From: Meiothermus sp.
GTDB lineage: Bacteria > Deinococcota > Deinococci > Deinococcales > Thermaceae
DNA length: 64,000 bases
Assembly: GCF_026004055.1 (NCBI RefSeq)
Contig: NZ_BPIJ01000001.1
Span: 248,001 to 312,000 of the forward strand
Direction of reading: 5' to 3'
Shown one piece after another: positions 35,013 through 45,252 of the stretch. Under the pieces are notes generated by a model, which saw only the letters and a list, made by a program, of their open reading frames with translations, was not told the DNA's origin and did not search any database. The stretch's first letter is position 1; each line of letters begins with the position of its first letter. The position numbers were made by a program, and so were the translations under genes.

Positions 35013-36134
35013 CTACAGGTTGTTGGTGGTTTTGGTTACGTAGGCCGATTTTTCGGTCAGGTTCTGGATCAAATCCCGCTTAAGCGTCACGCCCAGACCC
35101 GGCCCCTGGGGTACGGGCATCAGGCCGTTTTTGGCCTCGAGGGCCTCTTCGATGATGTCCTCCTGCCAGTAGCGGCTGGCACTGCTGGTATCGCCCGGCT
35201 TGATGAACATGGGCAGGGTGGCTACGTGAATGTTGGCGGCCCGGCCAATGCCGGCCTCCAGCATCCCGCCCATCCAGACCGGTAGCCCGTAGCTCTGGGT
35301 AATGTCGTGCACCTTGCGGCTGGCCAGGATGCCGCCTACACGCCCCGGTTTGAGATTGATCACCCGACCGGCCCCAATTTCCAAGGCCTTGCGGGCATCC
35401 TCGGGCGAGGTGATGGACTCGTCCAGGCAGATGGAGGTGGAGATGGCGGCCTGCAACTTGGCGTGATCCAGGATGTCGTCGAAGGCCAGGGGCTGCTCGA
35501 TGTAGTCGAGGCCGGCTGCGTCCAGGGCTTTGAAGGTGGCGATGTGGTTGAGGCTGTAGGCGGAGTTGGCGTCTACGGTAAGGTTGGCCTCGGGGTAGGC
35601 TTCGCGCACGGCTAAGGCTAGCTTCACATCCCATCCGGGTTTGATTTTGAGCTTGATGCGCTGGTAGCCCTCGGAGAGCCCCTTACCCACCTTCTCGAGG
35701 GTGGCCTCGAGGCTGGGCTCGATACCCAGGCTGATGCCCACCGGAATCTCGCTGCGCACCCCCCCCAGCACCTTCCAGAGGGGCTGGCCCAGGCTCTTGC
35801 ACCACAAATCCCAGAAGGCCATCTCGAGCGCAGCTTTGGTCATCTTGTTGCCCCTAAAGCCGGCAATTTCAGCCCAGAGCTGCTCGGGGTTGGCAAAATC
35901 CCGGCCTAGTACCTTGGGAAGGAGCAGTTCTTCCAGCAAGGCCCAGGCCCCAGGGATGGTTTCCTCGCGGTAGTGGGGGGTGTACTCCATTACGGTTTCG
36001 GCATAGCCCTCGAGGCCCTCGCCGTAAAGCGTCAGCACGATCAGGTGGCGCATGGTCTGCACCCCAAAGGAGGTCTCGAAGCGAAACTTGAGCGGCAGCG
36101 AGATCAGGCGGAGTTCGGCGGCTTCGATTTTCAT
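35013..36134 (-). CDS. menC: o-Succinylbenzoate synthase / N-succinylamino acid racemase
   Basis: Enolase-superfamily enzyme, 373 residues. The general-base pair KLKIK (KxK), metal ligands in VDANSAY (Asp), EQPLAFDD (Glu) and CLDESI (Asp), and the second Lys in INLKPGRVGG are all visible. GGMLEAGIGRAANIHVATLP is the NSAR/OSBS subgroup signature. Members make o-succinylbenzoate for menaquinone, racemise N-succinylamino acids, or both. The adjacent GNAT gene argues for the racemase role; no other men genes are here. Confidence 0.92.
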   Translation of the reverse strand: MKIEAAELRLISLPLKFRFETSFGVQTMRHLIVLTLYGEGLEGYAETVMEYTPHYREETIPGAWALLEELLLPKVLGRDFANPEQLWAEIAGFRGNKMTKAALEMAFWDLWCKSLGQPLWKVLGGVRSEIPVGISLGIEPSLEATLEKVGKGLSEGYQRIKLKIKPGWDVKLALAVREAYPEANLTVDANSAYSLNHIATFKALDAAGLDYIEQPLAFDDILDHAKLQAAISTSICLDESITSPEDARKALEIGAGRVINLKPGRVGGILASRKVHDITQSYGLPVWMGGMLEAGIGRAANIHVATLPMFIKPGDTSSASRYWQEDIIEEALEAKNGLMPVPQGPGLGVTLKRDLIQNLTEKSAYVTKTTNNL

Positions 36135-36252
36135 GCCTGTATGCTAACGCCCGGGTCACAAAAATCCCAAGCAGCCCGCCGAAGCCTATTGCAGATAGAT
36201 TTCACAAGCAAGGTATCGTGAAACAAAACACATATTGTCGGCCTCGCACCGC

Positions 36253-36969
36253 CTACTTTTTCCAGGCCTCGAGCACCAGAACCGGGCTTTCCGGGGTCAG
36301 GGGTTCTTTGTGGAAGCCGCCAAACAGCCGATAATCGAAGGCAAAAGCCCGTAGCCAGCGCTCGAGTTCGTAGCGGGTGTAGTAGCGCTGGGTTAAGGTG
36401 TGGCGCTGCCGCTTGAGGGTTCCCGAGGGCGAAAGGGTGTCTACCAGATAGTGCGTGAGCAGGGCCTGGGCGGTGGGATGGTGCTCCTGAAACAAAAAGA
36501 CCTCGGTTCCTTCGTAGCTGCCCTCGTGCTGCAAAACCCCCTGCGGGCCGATGTGGGCCGGGTTGTACACATCGAAGGCAAAGCGCCCGCCCGCTTCCAG
36601 ATGAGCCCGGACACCTTGTAGCATGGCATCTTGCTCGTCCAGGGTATAGAGGTGCATCAGGGCGTTGAAGGGGGCGATGATCAGGGGAAACTGCCGTTTG
36701 AGCTTGAGCTGGCGCATGTCGCCTGCCAGCCATTTCACGCCCAGGCCCTGGGTGTGCTTGGCACCTCGTTTACGCATTTGTTGGGCAGGTTCCAACGCCC
36801 ACACCTCCACGCCCTGCCGCGCAATGGCCCTGCTCACCCGTCCGGTGCCGGCTCCAAGCTCCAGCACCGGGCCGCCATAGTTCAGGGCCAGGCGGGTGTA
36901 GAACTCGAGGTCGTCGGTGTAGTGCTGATACTGCAACTGATACAGCGGGGCGATGGGGGAGTAGTCCAC
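36253..36969 (-). CDS. Class I SAM-dependent methyltransferase
   Basis: 238 residues. Motif I PVLELGAGTGRVSRAIARQG binds SAM; motif post-I VWALEPAQQM; DMRQL; and FPLIIAPFNALMHL. Small-molecule methyltransferase type (Methyltransf_25), substrate unknown. GTG start at 36969; no ATG is available because in-frame stops lie just upstream. Stands alone between the racemase operon and the divergent Uma2 gene. Confidence 0.85.
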   Translation of the reverse strand: MDYSPIAPLYQLQYQHYTDDLEFYTRLALNYGGPVLELGAGTGRVSRAIARQGVEVWALEPAQQMRKRGAKHTQGLGVKWLAGDMRQLKLKRQFPLIIAPFNALMHLYTLDEQDAMLQGVRAHLEAGGRFAFDVYNPAHIGPQGVLQHEGSYEGTEVFLFQEHHPTAQALLTHYLVDTLSPSGTLKRQRHTLTQRYYTRYELERWLRAFAFDYRLFGGFHKEPLTPESPVLVLEAWKK

Positions 36970-37061
36970 TCAAAAAATCATACTCTTACCTCCCACGGCC
37001 CATCCCCACCATATGCGTTGCTGAAAGTATTAGCCTGAAGTTGGTAAAAATAGGTTTGCGC

Positions 37062-37067
37062 TAAACT
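37062..37067 (+). promoter_or_regulatory. -10 box for a leaderless Uma2-family transcript
   Basis: TAAACT ends 6 bp before the ATG at 37074, with TTGGTA (37041-37046) about 15 bp upstream as a possible -35 box. There is no ribosome site before the ATG. Confidence 0.35.
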
Positions 37068-37073
37068 CAGGCT

Positions 37074-37625
37074 ATGGTCAAACCCAGCGCTCAACTCATG
37101 ACCATCGAGGAGTACCTCCGCACCGAGCCAGAACGCGAGGTGCGGCACGAGTACGTGCATGGGCACATCTACGCGATGGCCGGAGGGAGCAGCATCCACA
37201 ACCGAATCTGCGCCAACATCGTGCATCTTTTGGTGGGGCTTAACCTGGCTCATGGTAAGTGCCGCGTCTATCCCAGCGACATGAAACTGCGGGTGGGCGA
37301 CGATAAGGTTTACTACCCCGACGCGATGGTGGTATGCCAGGGAGAACTCCCCAACGAGTTCTACGAAACCGAGCCTTGCCTGCTGGTGGAGGTGCTGTCA
37401 CCCAGTACCAAAGACATTGACCGGCGCGAAAAAGCCGATGTATACCGCAGCTTGCCCAGCCTGCAGACCTACCTGATTGTAGATAGCGAGTCCCGAACGG
37501 TGCGCCACTACTGGCGCGAAAACGGCGAGTGGAAGGTTTTGGACTACGTCGAGCAAGGAGAAATTCCGCTGCCCTGTTTGGAGGGGCGTATAAGCCTCGA
37601 GGAAATCTACCGGGGGGTTTTGTAA
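37074..37625 (+). CDS. Uma2-family (DUF820) putative endonuclease
   Basis: 183 residues with a PD-(D/E)XK-like core: MTIEEYLRTEPEREVRHEYVHGHIYAMAGGSSIHNRI at the start, VYYPDAMVVCQGE with the catalytic Asp, and PCLLVEVLSPSTKDIDRREKADVYRSLPSLQTYLIVD with E-x-LS and K. Uma2 genes expand greatly in cyanobacteria and Deinococcota; their cellular role is unproven. Stops 1 bp before the convergent serS stop. Confidence 0.88.
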   Translation: MVKPSAQLMTIEEYLRTEPEREVRHEYVHGHIYAMAGGSSIHNRICANIVHLLVGLNLAHGKCRVYPSDMKLRVGDDKVYYPDAMVVCQGELPNEFYETEPCLLVEVLSPSTKDIDRREKADVYRSLPSLQTYLIVDSESRTVRHYWRENGEWKVLDYVEQGEIPLPCLEGRISLEEIYRGVL

Positions 37626-37626
37626 C

Positions 37627-39248
<1,622 letters not shown>

Positions 39249-39390
39249 TCTAACCCTTCCACCGTGGGAAGCCCAAAGGCTCCTGGCAGGACGCGGTAAG
39301 CGCTTGGCAGCTTTGCCACTGCGTGTGGGGTTGCTTTGTAGGGAGGTGGCGGCTTCTTCCAAAGGTTCTTTGTTGGAGTAGGCTATTTGC

Positions 39391-40815
39391 ATGTCGCCGG
39401 AAGAGTTCAAGCGCCTGGGATACCAACTGATTGACTTCATCGCCGAGTACCGCAGCCGCATCGAAGATATGCCGGTGATGGCGCAAGTCCAGCCAGGGGC
39501 CATCAAAGCCCGCTTTCCCTCGAGGCCCCCCGAGCAGGCCACGGGTTTTGAGGGCGTACAAGAAGACCTCGAGGCCTTGTTTCCGGGCCTGACCCACTGG
39601 CAAAGCCCCCATTTCTTTGCCTGGTTTCCCTCCAACGCCCCGCTTTCTTCGGTGCTGGCCGATATGGTTGCCACGGGTCTGGGCCAGACCGGCATCACCT
39701 GGCAGGCCAGCCCGGCCCTGACCGAGGTCGAGGAGGTCATGACCGACTGGCTGCGCCAGATGTTGGGCTTACCCGAGCAGTTCCAGGGGGTGATTCAGGA
39801 CACCGCCTCCACCGCTACTTTGGTGGCACTGCTCACCGCGCGGGAATGGGCCACCGGCCAGTCCCAAGACCGGGGGGGGCTCCAGGCCGAGCCCAGACCC
39901 CTCACGGTCTACGTGTCCGACCAGGCCCACAGTTCGGTGCCCAAGGCGGCCTTGCTGGCCGGTTTTGGCCGCGAAAACCTGCGCCTGATCGAGACCGATG
40001 AGGCTCACGCCATGCGGCTGGATGCGCTCGAGGCCACCCTGCAACGCGACCTGGCCGAAGGCCGCAAGCCCTGCGCGGTGGTAGCGGCGGTGGGCACCAC
40101 CAATACCACGGCCATTGACCCGGTGCGAAAAATTGCCGAGCTGTGCCAAGAACACGGCATCTGGCTGCACGTGGATGCGGCCATGGCGGGCTCCGCCATG
40201 ATTTTGCCGGAGTGCCGCTGGATGTGGGACGGGGTCGAACACGCCGACTCTATCGTCCTCAACCCCCACAAGTGGCTGGGGGTGGCCATGGATTGCTCGC
40301 TCTACTACGTGCGCGAGCCCCAGCACCTGATCCGGGCCATGTCCACCAGCCCTTCCTACCTGCACTCGGCGGCTGATGGGCAGGTGAAAAACTACAAAGA
40401 CTGGGGTATTCCTCTAGGGCGTCGCTTTCGGGCCCTCAAGATCTGGTTTGCCCTGCGCGAGCACGGGGTAGAGGGGCTCCAGGCGCGGCTGCGGCGCGAC
40501 CTCGAAAATGCCAAGTGGCTCGAGGCCCAGGTAAAGGCAACCCCAGGCTGGGAGCTGTTGGCGCCGGTGCCCTTGCAGACGGTGTGCGTGCGCTACGACC
40601 CAGGGGGCCTGAGCCCGGAGCAGCTTGACCGGCACACCCAGGACTGGGTAGCCCGCCTCAACCGTTCGGGTCGGGCTTTCCTGACCCCGGCCCTGCTCAA
40701 AGGTCGCTGGATGGTGCGGGTCTCGATTGGGGCCGAGGCCACCGAACGCCCGCACGTGGAGGCGCTGTGGGCCCTGATGCAACAAGAAGCCCAGAGGGTG
40801 GAAATTGGCACCTGA
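39391..40815 (+). CDS. PLP-dependent aromatic amino acid decarboxylase-like protein
   Basis: 474-residue group II decarboxylase. N-terminal YQLIDFIAEYRSRIEDMPV, substrate-side FFAWFPSNAP, PLP phosphate site DTASTATLVALLTAR, HVDAAMAGSAMILPECR with the Asp, and Schiff-base Lys in SIVLNPHKWLGVAMDCS. The overall pattern fits aromatic-L-amino-acid/tyrosine/tryptophan decarboxylases (a CO2-releasing enzyme giving an amine). Substrate specificity not visible. Start follows GGAG at 39375. Overlaps the next gene by 11 bp. Confidence 0.9.
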   Translation: MSPEEFKRLGYQLIDFIAEYRSRIEDMPVMAQVQPGAIKARFPSRPPEQATGFEGVQEDLEALFPGLTHWQSPHFFAWFPSNAPLSSVLADMVATGLGQTGITWQASPALTEVEEVMTDWLRQMLGLPEQFQGVIQDTASTATLVALLTAREWATGQSQDRGGLQAEPRPLTVYVSDQAHSSVPKAALLAGFGRENLRLIETDEAHAMRLDALEATLQRDLAEGRKPCAVVAAVGTTNTTAIDPVRKIAELCQEHGIWLHVDAAMAGSAMILPECRWMWDGVEHADSIVLNPHKWLGVAMDCSLYYVREPQHLIRAMSTSPSYLHSAADGQVKNYKDWGIPLGRRFRALKIWFALREHGVEGLQARLRRDLENAKWLEAQVKATPGWELLAPVPLQTVCVRYDPGGLSPEQLDRHTQDWVARLNRSGRAFLTPALLKGRWMVRVSIGAEATERPHVEALWALMQQEAQRVEIGT

Positions 40816-41506
40816 CCAATCCCTTTTCTACCAGCCCTTGCGAACCGAGGACGGCTCACCGACCCTGGTGCATCCGGTGTTTGGCGAGGCCTACAGCTCC
40901 CGGCACGGGGCCTGGATGCAGGCCAACGAGCTCTATCTGAAACTAACCCAGACCCACCTACATCCCTCGCCGCGCGTTTTGGAAATCGGCTTTGGGCTGG
41001 GGATGAATTTTCGGGCCACGCTGGAAAACTGCTTGCAGCGGGGAGTGTACCTGGAGTACATGAGTTACGAGGCTTTTCCGGTCTCGAGGGAGATTCTGGC
41101 CTTGGTAGAGGTGCCCCTTTGCCCCCAGGCTCGGCTTATATGGGCAGAGGTACTCGCCAACTGGCCCCTCCATCCGCAGGCCCCTCTGACCATGGAGGGG
41201 GCTTGGGGTCGGCTCGAGGTTCGCTTTGAAGATGTAACCGCGGCCAATTTTCCGGCTCAGTGGGCTACCGCGCTCTACTTTGACCCCTTCAGCCCCAAGG
41301 TCAACCCCGAACCCTGGCAGCTTGGTGTACTGCAAAAGCTATCCCGGGCCGCCCAGCAAGGTGCACAGCTGGCGACCTACTCGGTCTCGGGCTGCTTCCG
41401 CCGCGACCTTTTGGCTGCGGGCTTTACCGTGCAAAAGGTACCGGGGGTGGGGAAGAAGGCCTGGACGGTGGCTGAGCATCTCGGATCCACCATCAGTCTC
41501 CTGTAG
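40805..41506 (+). CDS. MnmC-like tRNA 5-methylaminomethyl-2-thiouridine methyltransferase domain protein
   Basis: 233 residues. Single methyltransferase domain of the DUF752/MnmC(o) type: FGEAYSSRHGAWMQANELYL, LEIGFGLGMNFRAT (SAM site), YFDPFSPKVNPEPW (catalytic region) and the ending VQKVPGVGKKAWTVA are hallmarks. It would add the final methyl of mnm5(s2)U34 in tRNA; the oxidoreductase half of E. coli MnmC is absent, as in many bacteria. TTG start at 40805 with GAGGGTGG just upstream. Confidence 0.9.
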   Translation: MAPDQSLFYQPLRTEDGSPTLVHPVFGEAYSSRHGAWMQANELYLKLTQTHLHPSPRVLEIGFGLGMNFRATLENCLQRGVYLEYMSYEAFPVSREILALVEVPLCPQARLIWAEVLANWPLHPQAPLTMEGAWGRLEVRFEDVTAANFPAQWATALYFDPFSPKVNPEPWQLGVLQKLSRAAQQGAQLATYSVSGCFRRDLLAAGFTVQKVPGVGKKAWTVAEHLGSTISLL

Positions 41507-43070
41507 CTTCGGTGAGTTGGGGGGCTTCGTTGTCCTCGAGCGGGTTGAGGCCCAACGCCCGCTCGGCCAGCCGCTCGCCGGCCTCGGCAAAGGGGCGCGA
41601 GATCAGGGTCACACCGGCTTCCTGCAGGAGCGGATCTTCCTCGCGGTGGTAACTGGTAGCGGCAATGATGCCGCTAAAGCCGCGTTGCTTGAGGCCCTGG
41701 GCCGCCCTGAGTTTGGCCTCGAGGTCGGGCAGGGTCAGCAACACCCCCTTTAGGCCGCTCAAATCCAGCCGCTGCCACAGCTCGGGGTCTTCGGCGTCGC
41801 CGTAGCGCACCTGGCGTTTTTTGGCCCGGTGGGCGTCCAGCTTGCCCTCGTCGGCGTCCAGGCCCAGTACCCGAAAGCCTTGACTGGCCAGCATTTTGTA
41901 GGCGGCCCCCCCGGTACGCCCCATCCCCACCACCAGCCACTCGGCCCCCCCCAGGCTGGTCGGTTCATCGTCGGCGTGCTGCCCTTTGCGTTCAAAGCGG
42001 AGCAAATGAGGCTCGTAGCGCTGGAATAGGGAGTGTACCGAACGATTGAGGGGGGCTGCCAGGGCCAGTGAGACCGCTACTGCCAGACCCACCAGTTGGC
42101 CCCAGGACTCCGGCAAGAGACCTCCCTCTACGGCGGCCACACTGGTAATCAGGGCAAACTCACTGTAGCTCGTCAGCGAGATGCTGGTTACAAACGCGGT
42201 GCGGGCCCGCAGGCCAAAAGCGATAAAGAGGGTGAAAAAGAGCGCAGCCTTGAGGGGCAGAAGCAGTACCAGGCCCAGGGCCAGCGGCAGCGAGGAGGCC
42301 GCCGGCAGTCCCATCAGCCCAATCTGGAGGAAAAAAGCTACCAGGAAAGCCTCTTTGAGGCCCCACAGGGTGCGCGATAGCTCGGAGGTCTGGGGGTGCC
42401 CGGCCAAAGCGGCTCCCATCAGCAGCGCGCCCAACTCGGGCGAGACGCCAAGGCTTTTGGCCAGTGTGGCGCCGCCCAGCGCCAGCCCCAGACCGTACAG
42501 CAGCAAAAGTTCATCGTGGCCGCTTTTTTCCAGCAACCGGCCCACCACGGGGCGTAACAAGGGTAGAGCCAGTAAAAGTAAGGCCCAGGGGGTGGGGTTC
42601 TTTACCCCGGCATACGCCAACAGCCCCACCGCAACCAGATCCTGCAAAACCAGAATGCCCACTGCCACACGCCCGTGAAAGGTGGACAGCTCGCGGCGGT
42701 CGTCCAGCAGCTTTACAGCCAGCACGGTGCTCGAGAAAGCCAGCCCGACCCCCACAAAAAGCGCCGCATTGGGATCCAGACCCAGCCCTAGGCTGAAAAG
42801 ACCCAGCAGCAGGGCAAAAAGTACCAGGTGAATCCCCCCCACCCCCAGCACCTCCAGCCGCACCAGACTGGCAAAGCGCAGCTTCAGGCCCACCGTGAAC
42901 AAGAGCAACAACACGCCCACGTCGGCAATTTCGCCCAGCAGATCGCTGTTGTGGTAGCCAAAGCCCCAAAGCGCAAAGCCCGCTCCCAGATAGCCCACCA
43001 AGGGCGGCAGTCCGAAGCGACTTGCCAGCAAGCCTAGCGCATAGGCGGCCCCGACCCACGCCAACTCCAT
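41493..43070 (-). CDS. Kef-type cation:proton antiporter with RCK domain
   Basis: 525 residues. About 12 hydrophobic helices of the CPA2 Na/H-exchanger fold (SVGLAFSSTVLAVKLLDD-type motif as VGLAFSSTVLAVKLLDDRREL, LQDLVAVGLL), then from about residue 385 a TrkA-N nucleotide-binding domain (WLVVGMGRTGGAAYKML..VLGLDADEGK). This matches KefB/YbaL potassium efflux. No TrkA-C domain is present. Ends 14 bp inside the convergent MnmC-like gene. Confidence 0.92.
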   Translation of the reverse strand: MELAWVGAAYALGLLASRFGLPPLVGYLGAGFALWGFGYHNSDLLGEIADVGVLLLLFTVGLKLRFASLVRLEVLGVGGIHLVLFALLLGLFSLGLGLDPNAALFVGVGLAFSSTVLAVKLLDDRRELSTFHGRVAVGILVLQDLVAVGLLAYAGVKNPTPWALLLLALPLLRPVVGRLLEKSGHDELLLLYGLGLALGGATLAKSLGVSPELGALLMGAALAGHPQTSELSRTLWGLKEAFLVAFFLQIGLMGLPAASSLPLALGLVLLLPLKAALFFTLFIAFGLRARTAFVTSISLTSYSEFALITSVAAVEGGLLPESWGQLVGLAVAVSLALAAPLNRSVHSLFQRYEPHLLRFERKGQHADDEPTSLGGAEWLVVGMGRTGGAAYKMLASQGFRVLGLDADEGKLDAHRAKKRQVRYGDAEDPELWQRLDLSGLKGVLLTLPDLEAKLRAAQGLKQRGFSGIIAATSYHREEDPLLQEAGVTLISRPFAEAGERLAERALGLNPLEDNEAPQLTEATGD

Positions 43071-43218
43071 ACCCCCATCATAGGGTTTGGTGCAGCGTGG
43101 TCAAAATGAGCATCCAGACTATGGTTACCGAAGCCTCCCATTTTTCCCAAAGCGAGACACGACCTTGGTTTGTTACATCGCTCTTCACAGACGTGGCCGC
43201 CCACGAAAACGAGAAGGG

Positions 43219-43256
43219 ACAAGCAGACGTGCCTCACCAAGGTGAGGCACGCTTGT
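43219..43256. repeat. Strong hairpin in gene-poor region
   Basis: GTGCCTCACC (43229-43238) and GGTGAGGCAC (43241-43250) are perfect inverses around AA, extended by ACAAGC/GCTTGT with a 4-nt bulge. It lies about 150 bp upstream of the Kef gene start, inside 43071-43404, where I see no gene on either strand. Could be a structured RNA, a relic of a mobile element or a regulatory cruciform. Confidence 0.55.
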
Positions 43257-43383
43257 CTGCGTTGCGTCTGGGCCAGGTTAGCCACGTTGTGGCTATGGCA
43301 TAAGCCATTCCCTGGCAGACGCATGTTACGCACTGGGGCGTGGGCCACGGGTGCTTGGGTTTCGAGTTTCCCGGCGGCCACTG

Positions 43384-43400
43384 TTTTGTCCAGGACAAAA
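43384..43400. promoter_or_regulatory. 17-bp palindrome next to MITE copy C
   Basis: TTTTGTCC-A-GGACAAAA is a perfect 8-1-8 palindrome ending 4 bp before the left target duplication of inverted-repeat copy C. The loop is too small for an RNA hairpin, so it is either a protein-binding site or part of the integration target. Confidence 0.4.
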
Positions 43401-43409
43401 GATTCTTAG

Positions 43410-43745
43410 TGGTCTGGTAACTAAATTTCCGAAGTTTTGTACCGCACACCGAATACATCGATGTAGAGATTCCATCCCACTTCGGCCCCCGAGATGGCCT
43501 AAAAACGTCCTCCCTACCGCGTAGGGAGGGTGGGGGAGGGTATCAGGCAAGGCCCGCAATCCGCTGCGTGAAGGGCCAGGTCAGCCACCCCACCTGGCCT
43601 CCCCTACGCAGTAGGGGAGGGAAGGGGCGAAGCGGGGGGGTGCTTTTTGCATGACCGTACAGGCAAGGCACCGAAGGCCCAGGTTTACGAGACACGGCGC
43701 GTTCTGAAGGCTAAACCCCATACTGCGTATTTTGTTACCAGACCA
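43410..43745 (+). mobile_element. MITE-like element, copy C (336 bp)
   Basis: Ends TGGTCTGGTAAC and GTTACCAGACCA; CTTAG duplicated at 43405-43409 and 43746-43750. Two bases shorter than the other copies because the internal GCGGGGTGGGGTGC is GCGGGGGGGTGC here. This is the only copy whose target duplication does not touch a stop codon. Confidence 0.85.
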
Positions 43746-43755
43746 CTTAGTCCCC

Positions 43756-43784
43756 GATGGCTCAATATTTGTGAAGAGCGCTCT
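43756..43784 (+). repeat. 29-bp dispersed motif, copy 1
   Basis: GATGGCTCAATATTTGTGAA.. matches 60347-60375 at 25 of 29 positions and both lie near an inverted-repeat element (just right of copy C, about 160 bp left of copy D). It may be a shared relic of an older insertion. Confidence 0.45.
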
Positions 43785-43825
43785 AGGTAGGCTTCAAGCG
43801 AACGAAGCCCTGTCATACCAGATTC

Positions 43826-43859
43826 GGTTAGTTCGTCACCATTCGGTGACGAACTAACC
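43826..43859. repeat. Perfect 15-bp hairpin
   Basis: GGTTAGTTCGTCACC, loop ATTC, GGTGACGAACTAACC. Fully complementary. It is not followed by a T-run in either direction, so it is not an ordinary terminator. The region 43751-44011 has no gene that I can support; this is its most striking element. Confidence 0.6.
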
Positions 43860-43949
43860 CGACCAAAGTTATCCGCGTAGCGGAGGGCGATACCGCCCCT
43901 TGGAAGGGAGACGTTTTTTTCGCCGACCGTCAGGGAGGGGTGTGCTCTA

Positions 43950-44007
43950 GGATTCAAAAAGATAGCCCCCAGGGTGGTTTGTTTTGAAGACTATCTTTAT
44001 TGAATCC
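43950..44007. repeat. Long inverted repeat after lepB
   Basis: GGATTCAA-AAAGATAG (43950-43965) and CTATCTTTATTGAATCC (43991-44007) pair over 16 bp with one bulge, loop about 25 nt. It begins 5 bp after the lepB stop codon, so it may stabilise or end the lepB transcript even without a T-run. Confidence 0.55.
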
Positions 44008-44011
44008 GGTA

Positions 44012-44794
44012 TCAGAGCCCCTTGAAACCCTGAGGTATCTGCAAGGCCCGAATGCGGTTCAGGGGCCACCAGACCGCACTGGCCCGGCCTGCAATCGAAG
44101 CGGTGGGAACCGGCCCAAAAGTGCGCGAGTCCTCCGAACCTCCAAAGGTGCGATTGTCGCCCATTACAAAATAGTAGCCCGGCTTGAGCTTGAGCGAAGC
44201 GGTAAAGCAGTGCTCTGCTGCCTGGCTTTTCAAGAGGTCTTCCGGGCTGGGAGGAGTGAGCATCTCGAGGGTTGGCTTCAGGTAGTCGGGTAGTAGATCG
44301 GGCGCAAAGCGCACCTGCTGTTGGGTGATGAGGGCGGTTAGTTTTTGGTTTTGATAACAGACTACCGGATAGCTATCGGGGTAAGGGGTTAGGGAAGCGG
44401 TGATGTGCTCTTCGTTGAGAGGCTGGCCGTTTAGGTATACCACCCCTTCACGCAGGCTTACCTCGTCGCCCGGCAAGCCGATGATGCGCTTGATAAAAAA
44501 GGCTCGAAACTGAAAGCCCAAAAACGGGAACTCGGCTACCGCATTGGGCGTACCCTCGGGCGGTTTGACGATGGCAACCTCGCCCCTGCGCCACTGCATC
44601 AGGCCAAAGCGCACCAGCCAGGTCTCGTATTTGGGCACAAAGACCCGCTCACCGTTAAGCAGGGTAGGATTCATGGAACTACCCACCACACCTACTGTCG
44701 TGAAAACAAAGGTGGTGACCAAAAAAGCCAGCAAGAGTGCCTCGCCTACCTGGCGAAACCATTCTTTGAAGAGATAGTCCAAAAACTTTCGCAT
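44012..44794 (-). CDS. lepB: Signal peptidase I
   Basis: Cleaves signal peptides of exported proteins. 260 residues: one N-terminal membrane helix (GEALLLAFLVTTFVFTTVGVV), nucleophile Ser in VGSSMNPTLLNGERV, general-base Lys in IKRIIGLPGDEV, and box E YYFVMGDNRTFGGSEDSR-type segment. A 45-residue insert between the Lys box and box E (PDLLPDYLKPTLEML..AAEHCF) contains two cysteines, unusual for the family and possibly a disulfide. ATG 44794 is set by the membrane anchor; the frame extends upstream. Confidence 0.95.
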   Translation of the reverse strand: MRKFLDYLFKEWFRQVGEALLLAFLVTTFVFTTVGVVGSSMNPTLLNGERVFVPKYETWLVRFGLMQWRRGEVAIVKPPEGTPNAVAEFPFLGFQFRAFFIKRIIGLPGDEVSLREGVVYLNGQPLNEEHITASLTPYPDSYPVVCYQNQKLTALITQQQVRFAPDLLPDYLKPTLEMLTPPSPEDLLKSQAAEHCFTASLKLKPGYYFVMGDNRTFGGSEDSRTFGPVPTASIAGRASAVWWPLNRIRALQIPQGFKGL

Positions 44795-45186
44795 CGTAAA
44801 AAGTCCCCTTCGTCTTGGCCGAAGCCCGGCCCATAGCATAACCCAGGCCGTGCTTATGCCTGAGCAGTCTATTGGATTTGGAGCCATGCTTGCCCCTCTT
44901 TCCTCTGGCCTAAGAGGCGTCTTTCAGGAACTTATCTAAGAGCGACGACCTGGACCATGTCTACTTCCGCATCACTACGCCTCGCGCATCCTCAAGGCCA
45001 TTGGTTGCCCAAGTATGCTTCGTCCCAGTCTGGAAACCACTTGGCGTACCTTCACGAACCCAAAACCCTTCTGGTGCACCACCTTCTGCCACCCTGTAAG
45101 CGCAACAGGCCTCGGCCAGGAATAGGGTGTTGGGAGGGCATCTTCGGATGACCCCGGTTTTCTCCGTTGCATAACCCCGTTGATGG
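44795..45186. other. Intergenic region at the left edge of the aromatic island
   Basis: No gene seen on either strand. It separates lepB (leftward) from the island's first operon (rightward) and ends in the operator/promoter at 45187. No tRNA, attachment-site repeat or integrase is visible that would show how the island arrived. Confidence 0.5.
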
Positions 45187-45220
45187 ATTGTTGACAATCT
45201 GGACGACCATTTGATACAGT
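45187..45220 (+). promoter_or_regulatory. Promoter with tandem GntR/FCD-type operator, operon 1
   Basis: ATTGTTGACAAT (45187-45198) then one base, then TGGACGACCA (45200-45209). The -35 box TTGACA (45191-45196) lies inside the first palindrome and TACAGT (45215-45220) is the -10 box with an 18-bp spacer. The same arrangement stands at 53046. The two palindromes are 12 bp apart centre to centre, about one helical turn. Binding of a FadR/FCD-type dimer would block RNA polymerase. GAGGAGG and ATG 45253 follow. Confidence 0.75.
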
Positions 45221-45252
45221 CGGGGCACAAACTAAAAGCGAGGAGGTTGGCG

